A stretch of 64,000 bases of DNA from positions 124,001-188,000 of the forward strand of contig CAKTFN010000001.1 in the NCBI GenBank assembly GCA_934561055.1. Direction: 5' to 3'. The position numbers and the translations under genes were made by a program. Below the pieces are notes generated by a model. The model was not told the origin of the DNA. It saw nothing but the letters and a program-made list of their open reading frames with translations, and made no database searches. This DNA is from an uncultured Eubacteriales bacterium. Lineage in GTDB: Bacteria > Bacillota > Clostridia > Oscillospirales > Acutalibacteraceae. Below are positions 6,500-15,846 of the stretch, piece by piece. How positions within the stretch are numbered: position 1 is the stretch's first letter; every line of letters begins with the position of its first letter.

Positions 6500-9259
6500 A
6501 TGAACAAACAGCAATTAGCGTCATTAATTTGGGATACCTGCAACGATATGCGTGGATCAATTTCTGCCGTTGAGTACAAGGATATTATATTAGGTTTTAT
6601 CTTCTACTGTTTTGTTTCCGAAAATGAAGTTTCTTACCTAAAGAAACAGGATTGGACTATGGAGATAATGGCAGAGGAACTGACGGAAGAAGATAGTGAA
6701 ACCGTTCAGCAGTGCAAAGATCACCTTGGATATTTTATTGCCTATAAAGACCTTTTCTCTACTTGGAAGGATCACACAGCAACTTTTACGGTGTCTGATG
6801 TAACTGACGCCCTAAATGCATTTGTCAGAAATATTGGCAGCAATCCCGATCATCAAAAGCTTTTCAATGAGATTTTCAAATCCTTGTCTGAAAAACTGAG
6901 CAAAATGGGATCCATCAGCAATCAGACTTCTCATATCAAGAACATCATAAAGATAGTCAGCCGTATTCCTATGGACGAAAATCAGGGCTACGATGTACTC
7001 GGATTTATTTATGAGTTCCTGCTGAAGAACTTTGCGTCCAACAGTAAGAAGGACGGAGAATTTTACACGCCGCACGAGATTTCGATATTGATGTCTGAAA
7101 TTGTAGCCCATCATTTGCGTGACCGTGAGCAAATTAATATTCTCGATCCAACCAGCGGATCGGGTTCTCTGCTTATCAACATCGGTCAGAGTGTGCAAAA
7201 GTATTTGCAGGACAGCGGCAATATCACTTATTATGCGCAGGAGCTGATTCAGGAAACCTTCAACCTGACGCGAATGAATCTTGTTATGCGCGGTATCAAT
7301 CCGTCCAATATCAAGGTGCGTCGTGGTGATACATTAGCGAACGACTGGCCATATTTTGATGATAATGATGAAAACAGCTACGAGTATGTCCCTGTTGATT
7401 GTGTAGTTTCTAATCCGCCGTATTCACATAAATGGGATGCAGATAACTACATAAAAGATCCTCGTTACAAAGAATACGGTATCGCTCCTGCTTCAAAGGC
7501 TGATTACGCTTTTCTATTGCACGATTTATACCACCTAAAAGATAACGGCATTATGTGTATCGTTATGCCTCACGGTGTTTTGTTCAGAGGTGGTTCCGAA
7601 AAAGACATCCGCACTCAGTTGGTAGAAAACAATAATATAGAAACTATTATCGGACTTCCTTCAAACTGCTTTTATGGCACCGGTATATCAACCATTATTA
7701 TGGTACTGAAAAAACACCGTGAAGCCAGTGATATTTTAATTGTTGACGCTTCAAAGGAGTTCTTTAAGGACGGCAACAAAAACCGCCTGTCCGGTCATCA
7801 TATCAAAAAGATAGTTGACGCTGTTTTGAACAGAGAGAACATTCCGCATTTTGCTTCTCTTGTTTCTAAACAAACGATTAAAGATAACGACTACAACCTC
7901 AACATCCCCCGATATGTTGAATCGGAGGAAAAAGTTCCTGTTGATTTACACGCAACCGTATTTGGCGGAATCCCGAATTATGAGGTTGAGCATCTCAAAA
8001 AATATTGGGAAGCTTTTCCGTCACTATGCGATGAGCTGTTTACACGCATTAATGAACACACCTCAGAATTATCCTGCGATTCAGTTATTGATACTATCAA
8101 ACAAAATGCTGATGTTATTGCATTTGAAGCGAATTACAAAGAAGCTTTCCAAGCGCTTGAAGATCAGCTCTATGAGCTTTTGATCGACAATCAGGTAAAA
8201 AACGTTGCTGCTCTGAAAAAAGAAATCACCAATCGTATTTTTGAACTATGTCAGCAGTTTGGCATTGTGGACAAGTATCTTGTATATAAAGCCTTTGACT
8301 ATGTTTGGAAACAAATCAGACTTGATTTGGAAGCAATCCGCTTGCAGGGATTTGACGCTGCACGTAGTGTAGAAGATATTGAAGTATATGATAAGAAGGA
8401 GAAAAAGGCTGTCAAAAAAGGAGAAGAAGGCAGAGTTATACCCTTCACTTTGATTCAAAAACATCTATTTGCTGATGAATTCACACAAATAGATGGTTTG
8501 AATAAAGATCTGTCCGGCGCAACATCGGAATATGAATCTTTCTGGGAAGGGCTGGACGATGAGCTCAAGGAAGAACTGAAAAAGAAAGATGACGGTGATG
8601 AGCAGTCTGAAGCAAAGCTTGATACAAAGCAGCTAAAAGCAAAGTATCAGGAGGTTTTGGCAACGCTATCTAACGATACAACGAAGATGTACGTGGAATA
8701 CGCTGCGCTGAAGCCTAAACAGAAGGTGGAGTTTCAGGAAAGGCATCCGGAACTCGTTTGGCCCGATGAAACGGAAAAAGTCAAAAACGGCACCTATAAA
8801 CAACCGGCGATTAATGCGATTGTTGAGCAAATCAAAAACGACATCGAAATCGACGAGGAAGAAGATGATTATAAGATCCGTCATTTGTACCTCCTCGGTC
8901 AGCAGATTTCTGCTCTGAAAAAGCAAATCAAAGAGCTCAAAACCGACCTCGATATCAAGGCACGAGAATCGATCGTAAAGCTGTCAGACGATGAAATCAA
9001 AATGCTGTTGAAAGAAAAGTGGCTGACGCCTGCTATGGAGAATATCAATGTCATTCCGAACGCTATTATCTCCAATTTGAACCGTTCCGTGAATGATATT
9101 ATAACCAAATACGATAATCCAATTCTTACCCTTGATACCGATATAGCAAAGACCGAGGAATCATTATTCGTTATGCTTAACGACTTAACAGGTGATGCTT
9201 TTGATATGGCGGCAGTTCAGCAATTCAAAACACTGTTGGGAGGAAAAGAAAATGAATAA
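6500..9259 (+). CDS. hsdM: Type I restriction-modification methyltransferase subunit
   Basis: HsdM transfers a methyl group to adenine in the target chosen by HsdS. The N-terminal HsdM domain (about 1-150) is followed by the methyltransferase core with GEFYTPHEIS (from 186), SAM motif I DPTSGSGSLL (from 216) and catalytic motif IV NPPY (305-308). The protein has 919 residues against roughly 500-550 for common HsdM. The extra ~380 C-terminal residues are charged and coiled-coil rich, with no motif I recognise. An AAAAGGAG site precedes the ATG. It overlaps hsdS by 8 bases. Confidence 0.93.
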   Translation: MNKQQLASLIWDTCNDMRGSISAVEYKDIILGFIFYCFVSENEVSYLKKQDWTMEIMAEELTEEDSETVQQCKDHLGYFIAYKDLFSTWKDHTATFTVSDVTDALNAFVRNIGSNPDHQKLFNEIFKSLSEKLSKMGSISNQTSHIKNIIKIVSRIPMDENQGYDVLGFIYEFLLKNFASNSKKDGEFYTPHEISILMSEIVAHHLRDREQINILDPTSGSGSLLINIGQSVQKYLQDSGNITYYAQELIQETFNLTRMNLVMRGINPSNIKVRRGDTLANDWPYFDDNDENSYEYVPVDCVVSNPPYSHKWDADNYIKDPRYKEYGIAPASKADYAFLLHDLYHLKDNGIMCIVMPHGVLFRGGSEKDIRTQLVENNNIETIIGLPSNCFYGTGISTIIMVLKKHREASDILIVDASKEFFKDGNKNRLSGHHIKKIVDAVLNRENIPHFASLVSKQTIKDNDYNLNIPRYVESEEKVPVDLHATVFGGIPNYEVEHLKKYWEAFPSLCDELFTRINEHTSELSCDSVIDTIKQNADVIAFEANYKEAFQALEDQLYELLIDNQVKNVAALKKEITNRIFELCQQFGIVDKYLVYKAFDYVWKQIRLDLEAIRLQGFDAARSVEDIEVYDKKEKKAVKKGEEGRVIPFTLIQKHLFADEFTQIDGLNKDLSGATSEYESFWEGLDDELKEELKKKDDGDEQSEAKLDTKQLKAKYQEVLATLSNDTTKMYVEYAALKPKQKVEFQERHPELVWPDETEKVKNGTYKQPAINAIVEQIKNDIEIDEEEDDYKIRHLYLLGQQISALKKQIKELKTDLDIKARESIVKLSDDEIKMLLKEKWLTPAMENINVIPNAIISNLNRSVNDIITKYDNPILTLDTDIAKTEESLFVMLNDLTGDAFDMAAVQQFKTLLGGKENE

Positions 9260-10427
9260 AACTCCGGCAGTTAGATTTATAGGATTTGCAGAAGATTGGG
9301 AACAGCGTAAGTTGGGTGAGTTAGGAACAATTACGACTGGTAGCACCCCATCAACATCTATTCCTGACTACTACTCAGATGATGGAATCATATGGGTTAC
9401 TCCAACCGATATATGCGAAAACATCACATTTGAAAGTGCAAGGAAATTGAGTGACTTAGGGCAACAAGTTGGTCGTGTTGTTCCGAAAAACACCATACTT
9501 GTAACCTGTATTGCGAGTATCGGAAAGAACACAATGCTTGGAAATATGGGCAGTTTCAATCAACAGATTAACGGATTAACCCCGAACGAGAACAAGTGTG
9601 ACCCTTATTTTCTTTTAACAGAAAGTGTGTTGTGGTCTGCAAAAATGAAAAGCTCCGCAGCTGCCGGAACAATGCAAATCGTGAATCGAACAGAGTTCTC
9701 TGAATTAAAGACTTGGCTTCCAAGTCTGATTGAACAGCAAGCCATTAGTGACTTCTTTCGCCAGCTTGACAACCTTATCACCCTTCATCAGCGCAAGTAC
9801 GAAAAGTTGAAAAACATCAAAAAATCAATGCTTGAAAAAATGTTTCCGAAAAATGGTTCAAATGTACCGGAAATTCGTTTTAAGGGATTTACTGACGCTT
9901 GGGAACAGCGTAAGTTGGGAGATGTCGTTCAGATAACTATGGGACAATCACCTGATGGTAGTACCTATTCCGATGAGCCGAGTGATTATATTCTTGTCCA
10001 AGGCAATGCCGATTTGCAAAACGGTTGGGTTTGTCCTCGTATTTGGACAACACAGATTACTAAGAAAGCGGATGCAGGCGACTTGATAATGAGCGTTCGT
10101 GCTCCAGCTGGAGCAATGGGAAAAACCGCTTATAATGCTGTAATTGGGCGTGGTGTTGCAGCAATCAAAGGAAATGAATTCATATATCAACTGCTCGTAA
10201 AAATGGATATGGACGGCTTTTGGAAAACACTTTCCTGCGGCTCAACATTCGAATCACTCAACTCGGACAATATAAAAAATGCTGAAGTTAAAGTGCCAAT
10301 AACAGCGGAACAAGTACAAATCGGTAACTTCTTTCGGCAGCTCGACAACCTTATCACCCTTCATCATCGCAAACTTGAAAAACTAGAACAAATAAAACAA
10401 GCAATGCTTCACAAAATGTTCGTGTAA
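9252..10427 (+). CDS. hsdS: Type I restriction-modification specificity subunit
   Basis: The 391-residue protein has two target recognition domains, each opened by WEQRKLG (near residues 16 and 217) and each followed by a conserved helical spacer beginning FFRQLDNLITLH. One spacer is central and one is at the C-terminus. The halves are diverged, so a bipartite DNA target is expected. Translation starts at ATG 9252, inside the end of hsdM, with AGGAAAAG upstream; a longer in-frame extension lies wholly within hsdM and is rejected. The spacers and the domain openings are nearly identical at DNA level and could support domain exchange. Confidence 0.93.
   Translation: MNKTPAVRFIGFAEDWEQRKLGELGTITTGSTPSTSIPDYYSDDGIIWVTPTDICENITFESARKLSDLGQQVGRVVPKNTILVTCIASIGKNTMLGNMGSFNQQINGLTPNENKCDPYFLLTESVLWSAKMKSSAAAGTMQIVNRTEFSELKTWLPSLIEQQAISDFFRQLDNLITLHQRKYEKLKNIKKSMLEKMFPKNGSNVPEIRFKGFTDAWEQRKLGDVVQITMGQSPDGSTYSDEPSDYILVQGNADLQNGWVCPRIWTTQITKKADAGDLIMSVRAPAGAMGKTAYNAVIGRGVAAIKGNEFIYQLLVKMDMDGFWKTLSCGSTFESLNSDNIKNAEVKVPITAEQVQIGNFFRQLDNLITLHHRKLEKLEQIKQAMLHKMFV
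9296..10366 (+). repeat. Direct repeats flanking the two hsdS recognition domains
   Basis: Two identical 21-base copies lie at 9296-9316 and 9899-9919 (at the WEQRKLG openings). Two identical 23-base copies lie at 9768-9790 and 10344-10366 (in the DNLITLH spacers). They are substrates for homologous exchange or deletion of recognition domains. No inverted partner or silent hsdS copy is present in the window. Confidence 0.75.
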
Positions 10428-10442
10428 GAAGCGGAGGCAACT

Positions 10443-13400
10443 ATGTCATACAAAAACGAAACAGAATTTGAAAACGCCTTGATTGCCAAGCTGACGCAAC
10501 TCGACAATCAGTGGTCAAGAGAGATTCTGGAATACAAAACCGAAGAAGAGCTGATTGAAAACTGGGCAAAAATTTTGTTCAGCAATAACAATACAACCGA
10601 TAAGCTCAACGGCTGTCCTCTGACCAAAACGGAAATGGGACAAATCATATCCCAAATCAACGGCGAAACTCCCTTTGCCATCAATCGCCGATTAAACGGC
10701 AGATATATTTCTATCATCCGTGATAACTCCAAGGATACACAGCACGTTGGAAAACGTGTGGATCTGTTCCTCTTTGACAAGGATGAGATTGCCGCAGGAA
10801 GAAGCGTATACCAGATAGCTCGCCAGCCAAAGCTCCCCATCTCGTCAGAAATTCTCGGCAATCGCAGAGGCGATTTGATGCTATTAATCAACGGTATGCC
10901 GCTGTATCATATTGAACTGAAAAACGATCCTGTGCCTGTTGAACAGGCGTGTAATCAAATCAGCAAATATATGCAGCACGGCGTATTTACCGGCTTCTTT
11001 TCACTTGTTCAAGTGTTTGTCGCAATGACGCCGACCGAAACACTGTACTTTGCGAATTCCGGACGTGAAAGAGCTTTCAACTCCGACTACTATTTTCATT
11101 GGGGTGACTTCAACAATAAGCATATTGTCGACTGGGAAGAAGTTGCGGAAAAGTTCCTTTCTATTCCGATGGCGCACAGACTGATCGGTTACGGTACGAT
11201 TGCGGACGGAACAGATAACATTCTCAAAGTAATGCGCAGTTATCAGTATCACGCTGCTTATAAAATCTATTCGCAGGTAGTCAAGCGAGTAGATTGGGAT
11301 GATGACGGACAAAAGGGCGGCTATGTATACCACACTACCGGCAGCGGTAAAACAATGACGAGCTTTAAGTGCGCACAGCTGATAAAGTCCTCCGGTAAAG
11401 TTGACAAGATTGTTTTCCTGATGGATCGTGACGAGCTTTGGAAACAAACTTATGATAATTATCGAAACTTCTCGGACTGTGATGATATTGAAGATACCGC
11501 TAACACCAACAGCCTACTCTCAAAGCTGGAGAACGACACACCCAATTTGCTGATTGTTACGTCTATTCAGAAGATGAGTAACCTGACAACCGTCAATCCT
11601 ACTCCGAATGCGGCACGTATTGCAAAGGTGCAAAAGAAAAAACTGGTGTTTATCGTTGATGAAGCCCATCGTTCTACCTTCGGCACAATGCTCCGTGATA
11701 TAAAGCTGACCTATCCGAGAGCAATGTTCTTTGGCTTTACAGGTACTCCTATTATGAAGGAGAACGCAGTTGACGGTATTACGACCGACGGCTTATTCGG
11801 CACGTGTCTGCACAAATATACAATCTCAGAAGGAATCAGAGATAAAAATGTTTTAGGGTTCAAGCCTTCAAAAGTCGTAACATTTGACGAGGAAGATTTC
11901 AGAGAAAAGGTTGCTCTGATGAAGCTCGGCAAAGATAGCGTCGAAGGTCTTACCGATGAAGAATTCAAAAAATATCACGCTCTTGCTTCCCGAGATATGG
12001 ACAAGGTGGAAGCAGACGTCAGCAACAGTCTGTATGCCGACGGAGATACCGGAAAAGAGCATCGCAAAAATGTGGTTCAGGATATTCTTAATAAATGGGA
12101 GCGAATCAGCTTCCGTGGTAAATTCCACTATATTCTCGTTACATCCTCAATCCGTGAAGCGATTAAATACTATCGTTTATTAAAAGACAACGATAAAGAT
12201 TTGTTTGTCACTGCTGTTTTTGATCCGCATACAGATAATACAAGCGATGATATCTTCAAGGATAAGGCAGTAGAAGAAATCCTCATTGATTACAATAACC
12301 ATTTCAACTTCAAGTTTACAGTCGGCGCTTATCGTCGATTCAAGGATGATGTTTGCTCTCGTCTTGCGCACAAAGAACCTTACAAGGATATTGATACAAG
12401 AAGAGAGGAAGCGGTTAATATTGTTATCGTTGTTAATCAGCTTCTTACCGGATTCGACTCGAAATGGATTAACACCTTGTACTTGGATAAAGTAATTGAT
12501 TACGAGCAGTATATTCAGGCTGTTTCAAGAACAAATCGCCTTAACGGATATGAAAAGCAGTACGGAATTATCAAGTATTGCAGAAAGCCGTACACAATGG
12601 AGAAAAACGCCGAGGAAGCTCTGCGACTCTATGCGGAAGCTGGTTATCAAGATGTATATGTTCCGTCTTTAGGACAGAACATCATCGGAATGAATAACGA
12701 TTATCAAAGCATCATCAAGCTGTTCGAGAAAAACGGTATTGAGAATTTCAGCAGACTTCCCGATAATCAGGGCGACATCCAGCTGTTTGCCGACTTGTTC
12801 AATAACATCAGCAACAATTATTATCGCTCTATTCCTCAGCTTTTTACTTGGACGAAGAAAACTTATATCACAGAGGATGCCGGAGAGGTAACGGTTGACC
12901 TCGATGAAAGAACATACGAAATTCTTCATCAAAGATACAGCGAAATACCGAGGACTGTTCAGCCCGGCGGCGATATGATTTATGACATCAAGGCTTTTCT
13001 TAACGAGGTATCATCAAATGAGATTAACCGTGCGTTTATGGAATCTCAGTTTGCTGAAGTATTGAAAGACCTTTCCAATGGTGCAAAGCCGGAAGAAATC
13101 AAAGCATTGCTCGATGATTTGAAATCCAGTTTTGCAGAATTGCCGGCAGAGGATCAGATTACTGCCGAAGCTATTTTGGAAGATATTTACTCCGGTGCGC
13201 TAAAAGATTTTGACGAAGGAAAAACTCTTGCTGAGTACATCGAGATTTATAAGAGAAATACACTGAAAGCAAATATCAAAGTATTCAGCGAGGCGTTTGG
13301 TTTTGATAAAGATAAGCTGGCAAGAATTATGGCTTTCCACCTAAAGGAAGAAAAGCTGTATGAAGGCGGACTTTTTGATCAGATAATGGAAACACTTGAC

Positions 13401-13532
13401 CGTGCAAAAGCGAAGGAAACTATGGAAAAACTGGAGGGTTGCACCATCAGACCGCACCGTGTAGTCCAAAAAGCAGAAGGATATCTGAAGAAGTTTATCC
13501 TGTCCGGCGGGGATGTTAGCTTTGTGGATTAA
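10443..13532 (+). CDS. hsdR: Type I restriction endonuclease subunit
   Basis: HsdR is the translocase and nuclease of type I systems. The N-terminal PD-(D/E)XK nuclease signature is visible as D144 with the IELK motif at 157-160. The SF2 motor shows Walker A TTGSGKT (298-304), DEAH at 406-409 followed by RSTFG, and a later motif VNQLLTGFDSKW. The length of 1029 residues is normal. It is 15 bases behind hsdS, so the three genes form one operon, and all key residues are present, so the system looks active. The CBASS-like pair follows 39 bases later. Confidence 0.94.
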   Translation: MSYKNETEFENALIAKLTQLDNQWSREILEYKTEEELIENWAKILFSNNNTTDKLNGCPLTKTEMGQIISQINGETPFAINRRLNGRYISIIRDNSKDTQHVGKRVDLFLFDKDEIAAGRSVYQIARQPKLPISSEILGNRRGDLMLLINGMPLYHIELKNDPVPVEQACNQISKYMQHGVFTGFFSLVQVFVAMTPTETLYFANSGRERAFNSDYYFHWGDFNNKHIVDWEEVAEKFLSIPMAHRLIGYGTIADGTDNILKVMRSYQYHAAYKIYSQVVKRVDWDDDGQKGGYVYHTTGSGKTMTSFKCAQLIKSSGKVDKIVFLMDRDELWKQTYDNYRNFSDCDDIEDTANTNSLLSKLENDTPNLLIVTSIQKMSNLTTVNPTPNAARIAKVQKKKLVFIVDEAHRSTFGTMLRDIKLTYPRAMFFGFTGTPIMKENAVDGITTDGLFGTCLHKYTISEGIRDKNVLGFKPSKVVTFDEEDFREKVALMKLGKDSVEGLTDEEFKKYHALASRDMDKVEADVSNSLYADGDTGKEHRKNVVQDILNKWERISFRGKFHYILVTSSIREAIKYYRLLKDNDKDLFVTAVFDPHTDNTSDDIFKDKAVEEILIDYNNHFNFKFTVGAYRRFKDDVCSRLAHKEPYKDIDTRREEAVNIVIVVNQLLTGFDSKWINTLYLDKVIDYEQYIQAVSRTNRLNGYEKQYGIIKYCRKPYTMEKNAEEALRLYAEAGYQDVYVPSLGQNIIGMNNDYQSIIKLFEKNGIENFSRLPDNQGDIQLFADLFNNISNNYYRSIPQLFTWTKKTYITEDAGEVTVDLDERTYEILHQRYSEIPRTVQPGGDMIYDIKAFLNEVSSNEINRAFMESQFAEVLKDLSNGAKPEEIKALLDDLKSSFAELPAEDQITAEAILEDIYSGALKDFDEGKTLAEYIEIYKRNTLKANIKVFSEAFGFDKDKLARIMAFHLKEEKLYEGGLFDQIMETLDRAKAKETMEKLEGCTIRPHRVVQKAEGYLKKFILSGGDVSFVD

Positions 13533-13571
13533 AAGCATAAAAACACCTAATAGAGCAAGGAGGTTAATCTT

Positions 13572-14135
13572 ATGCAAGATGATTACACAACACTTGAAGA
13601 CTTGGTTAGAACACAATATGCCAACGTTTTTTGGACTCACAAGATACAAGAAAAGCAAGCAGAGATATATGAATCTCGTCACAAGTTGTTTTCTTGGATT
13701 AATATAATCTCTGCGTCGCTTACTTCTGCTGGTATTATTTCAATTGTTTTTGTTGATCAGTTTTGGATAAAGTTAGTTTCTGCTATTGTGTCTTTTGTTA
13801 CCACAACAATGAGTGCTTTATTAGCAACCTTTGATTATAAGAACTTGGCAAAATCGAATAAAACCGCAGCTACGAAACTCGTATGTTATAGAAATGAATT
13901 ATTATCACTGCTTGGAAGAATAAGAATTAAAGAAAAAACCGCAAAAGAATTATTTGATGAATTTGAAAATCTGCAAAGCAGTATACACGAAGCATATCAG
14001 GACGCTCCAAATACAACTAATCGTGCAGTTGCAAAGGCAGGAAAAGCTATCAATGAAAGTAAAGATGGCACATACTCTGACGAAGAAATTGATAGACTTT
14101 TACCTGATACACTAAAGAGGAGGAATATAAAGTGA
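13572..14135 (+). CDS. SLATT-domain two-helix membrane effector (CBASS-like)
   Basis: A 187-residue protein with two hydrophobic helices at about 43-61 and 65-87 (WINIISASLTSAGIISIVFV, then WIKLVSAIVSFV), flanked by charged helical segments: the SLATT architecture. SLATT proteins are predicted to be pore-forming effectors that kill or arrest infected cells when a cyclic nucleotide signal is made. An AAGGAGG site lies 8 bases before the ATG. The CD-NTase frame overlaps its end (GTGA), so effector and signal synthase are coupled. Confidence 0.8.
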   Translation: MQDDYTTLEDLVRTQYANVFWTHKIQEKQAEIYESRHKLFSWINIISASLTSAGIISIVFVDQFWIKLVSAIVSFVTTTMSALLATFDYKNLAKSNKTAATKLVCYRNELLSLLGRIRIKEKTAKELFDEFENLQSSIHEAYQDAPNTTNRAVAKAGKAINESKDGTYSDEEIDRLLPDTLKRRNIK

Positions 14136-14941
14136 GCTATAACGTCAAAAAGCACGGAGAAGTTATTTCGACAGACATTAGAACAAGCATCTCAACTCGG
14201 TATAAAGCGGTCACTAAAGCAATTAACCGTGAATTTTGGGATTCTCAAAGTGACAAAGAACATAGTCTTTACGTTGGTTCCTATGGACGAGGAACAGCAA
14301 TTAATACCAGTGATGTTGATATTCTTATTGAATTACCTGAAGATGAATACAATCGCCATAACGTTTATAAGGGAAATGGGCAGTCCAGACTATTGCAAGC
14401 TGTAAGAGAAGCAATACTTAATACATATCCTCGTTCAGATGTACGAGCTGATGGACAGGTTGTTAAAATAGCTTTTTCCGATGGTATGAAATTTGAAATA
14501 CTACCTGCGTTTGTTACATACGGATGGAATGGTATAATTTATAAATATCCTGACACAAATATGGGTGGGAATTGGCGTTCAACTAATCCAAAAGCAGAGC
14601 AGGATGCTATGCGTGATAAAAACAAATCAAGTAATGGGTTATTATTTGACACCTGTAAACATATGCGATATATTCGAGATAACTACTTTAAAAGTTACCA
14701 TCTTTCCGGAATAGTTATTGATAGCTTTGTTTATGCTGCAATCAAGAACTGGAGATGGACACCACCAGAAGAATCTTCATCTGCTGCTGAACCAGGTGAG
14801 TACGAAAAATTGCTTTATGATTATTATTTGTATAATCTGCGATTCTCAAATACAATCAATGCTCCGGAAAGCAATGATTATGTAGATGTTTCAAGCAGTA
14901 AAGATTGCTTAGAAAAAGTTTTATTGAAAATGTGTAAATAG
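14132..14941 (+). CDS. CD-NTase (SMODS) cyclic-oligonucleotide synthase, CBASS-like
   Basis: The 269-residue protein has the polymerase-beta-like nucleotidyltransferase core: G49-S50 in VGSYGRGTA, metal-binding D61 and D63 in SDVDILI, and E122 in FEILPAF as the probable third acidic ligand. The later CKHMRYIRDNYF and SGIVIDSFVY segments fit the helical nucleotidyltransferase C-terminal domain. Such enzymes make a cyclic di- or trinucleotide on phage infection that opens a SLATT effector. No Cap2/Cap3 or HORMA/TRIP13 genes are present, so this would be a minimal type I CBASS. The signal molecule cannot be predicted from the sequence. Confidence 0.82.
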   Translation: MSYNVKKHGEVISTDIRTSISTRYKAVTKAINREFWDSQSDKEHSLYVGSYGRGTAINTSDVDILIELPEDEYNRHNVYKGNGQSRLLQAVREAILNTYPRSDVRADGQVVKIAFSDGMKFEILPAFVTYGWNGIIYKYPDTNMGGNWRSTNPKAEQDAMRDKNKSSNGLLFDTCKHMRYIRDNYFKSYHLSGIVIDSFVYAAIKNWRWTPPEESSSAAEPGEYEKLLYDYYLYNLRFSNTINAPESNDYVDVSSSKDCLEKVLLKMCK

Positions 14942-14995
14942 AATCGCGACGCTCGATAGATGGGTGATTTATCGGATACGGAAGGATAATTTGTT

Positions 14996-15250
14996 ATGAC
15001 AAAAGCAATCAAGAAAGATACCATTCACGCCGGTGGAATTGACATTGGTATTTACACTACAGATTTCAAAATGAATATATATCACTCACAGATATAGCGA
15101 AATACAGAAGTATTCAACCTTCGATTACCATTATGTTAAACGTCGTGCTGTTTGGCAAAACTGCACGATTTAGCTGCACGTCAGTTGAATGTATTAGATT
15201 CGGTGAATTTGGAGGATTTGCCGCAGTTGCCCGATATTAAAAAAGAATAG
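14996..15250 (+). pseudogene. KilA-N-domain gene remnant fused to another fragment
   Basis: An ATG at 14996 opens a 33-codon frame (HAGGIDIGIYTTDF) that looks like the start of KilA-N proteins, ending at TAG 15095. One frame over, the family continues as NEYISLTDIAKYRS and then loses similarity. A short open tail around 15160-15250 (LHDLAARQLNVLDS) belongs to some other protein that I cannot name. A frameshift plus an internal deletion explains this. The 370-base stretch after the CD-NTase holds nothing else coding. Confidence 0.6.
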
Positions 15251-15265
15251 TTAACCATTATTAGC

Positions 15266-15308
15266 AAGAAAAAGGCTGATGTAATCTCTTATTGGACTAC
15301 ATCAGCCT
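15266..15308 (-). terminator. Rho-independent terminator of the tnpV operon
   Basis: An 11-bp perfect stem (15273-15283 with 15298-15308) is followed on the minus strand by a run of T. It lies 5 bases after the tnpV stop. Confidence 0.85.
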
Positions 15309-15313
15309 ACGTG

Positions 15314-15664
15314 TTAGCTATAGATTATTTCAGCGTTCACAACTTCTCTCGCTCGTTGGACGACGTTATTCATCTTGCGAACCCACAGCATTTGATTGGT
15401 GGCTTTGAGTTGTCCGGTGCAGCCTTCTTCTTTGGCGAAAGATTGCACGAGCTCGTTGTATATCTTCTGCGCCTGTTCGTCAATGTCGGCAAGGTATTCG
15501 TTCAGTTTGCATTTTGTGAGCATATTGGTATATAAAATCGGGCGGCATCGTTTGATATAGCGAAGGTGTTGTTGTCCCCATAAACCGATAGGTCGTTTAT
15601 CCTGTTCGGGAAGCGTTAAATTGGGAAGTAAATAATCTCCCTGCTGTGTGTATGTAATCTCCAT
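15314..15664 (-). CDS. TnpV-like transposon-encoded protein
   Basis: The 116-residue protein matches the TnpV family of Clostridial mobilizable transposons: an N-terminal GDYLLPNL segment, the conserved GLWGQQHLRYIKRCRP block near residues 28-43, and an ATNQMLWVRKMNNV segment near 88-101. TnpV is associated with the excision machinery of large serine-recombinase elements and may act as an excisionase or DNA-bending factor. An AAGGAGG site precedes the ATG. It is the last gene of a three-gene minus-strand operon at the right end of the element. Confidence 0.82.
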   Translation of the reverse strand: MEITYTQQGDYLLPNLTLPEQDKRPIGLWGQQHLRYIKRCRPILYTNMLTKCKLNEYLADIDEQAQKIYNELVQSFAKEEGCTGQLKATNQMLWVRKMNNVVQRAREVVNAEIIYS

Positions 15665-15666
15665 TG

Positions 15667-15846
15667 TCAGACCTCCTTGACCTTGACTTTCTTGACTTTG
15701 GCTTTTGTAAGCTTGATTAGCAGCTCGTCGATGATATCGGTGTACTTGCCCTGTGTTATAAGGTCATTCCTCAAATCAATCAAGCTGTTGATAACCGTGC
15801 GCCGTTCATTGGGTGTTAGATACAGGTGGTATTTTGGATTTCTCAT
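15667..15846 (-). CDS. Small basic protein between DUF6809 and TnpV
   Basis: A 59-residue frame from ATG 15846 to TGA 15667, starting MRNPKYHLYLTPNERR and ending with a lysine-rich tail. Its ATG overlaps the stop of the DUF6809 gene (ATGA), and it ends 2 bases before the tnpV ATG, so it is part of a tight operon. Small proteins of this type accompany tnpV in Clostridial elements. No function is known to me. Confidence 0.7.
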   Translation of the reverse strand: MRNPKYHLYLTPNERRTVINSLIDLRNDLITQGKYTDIIDELLIKLTKAKVKKVKVKEV

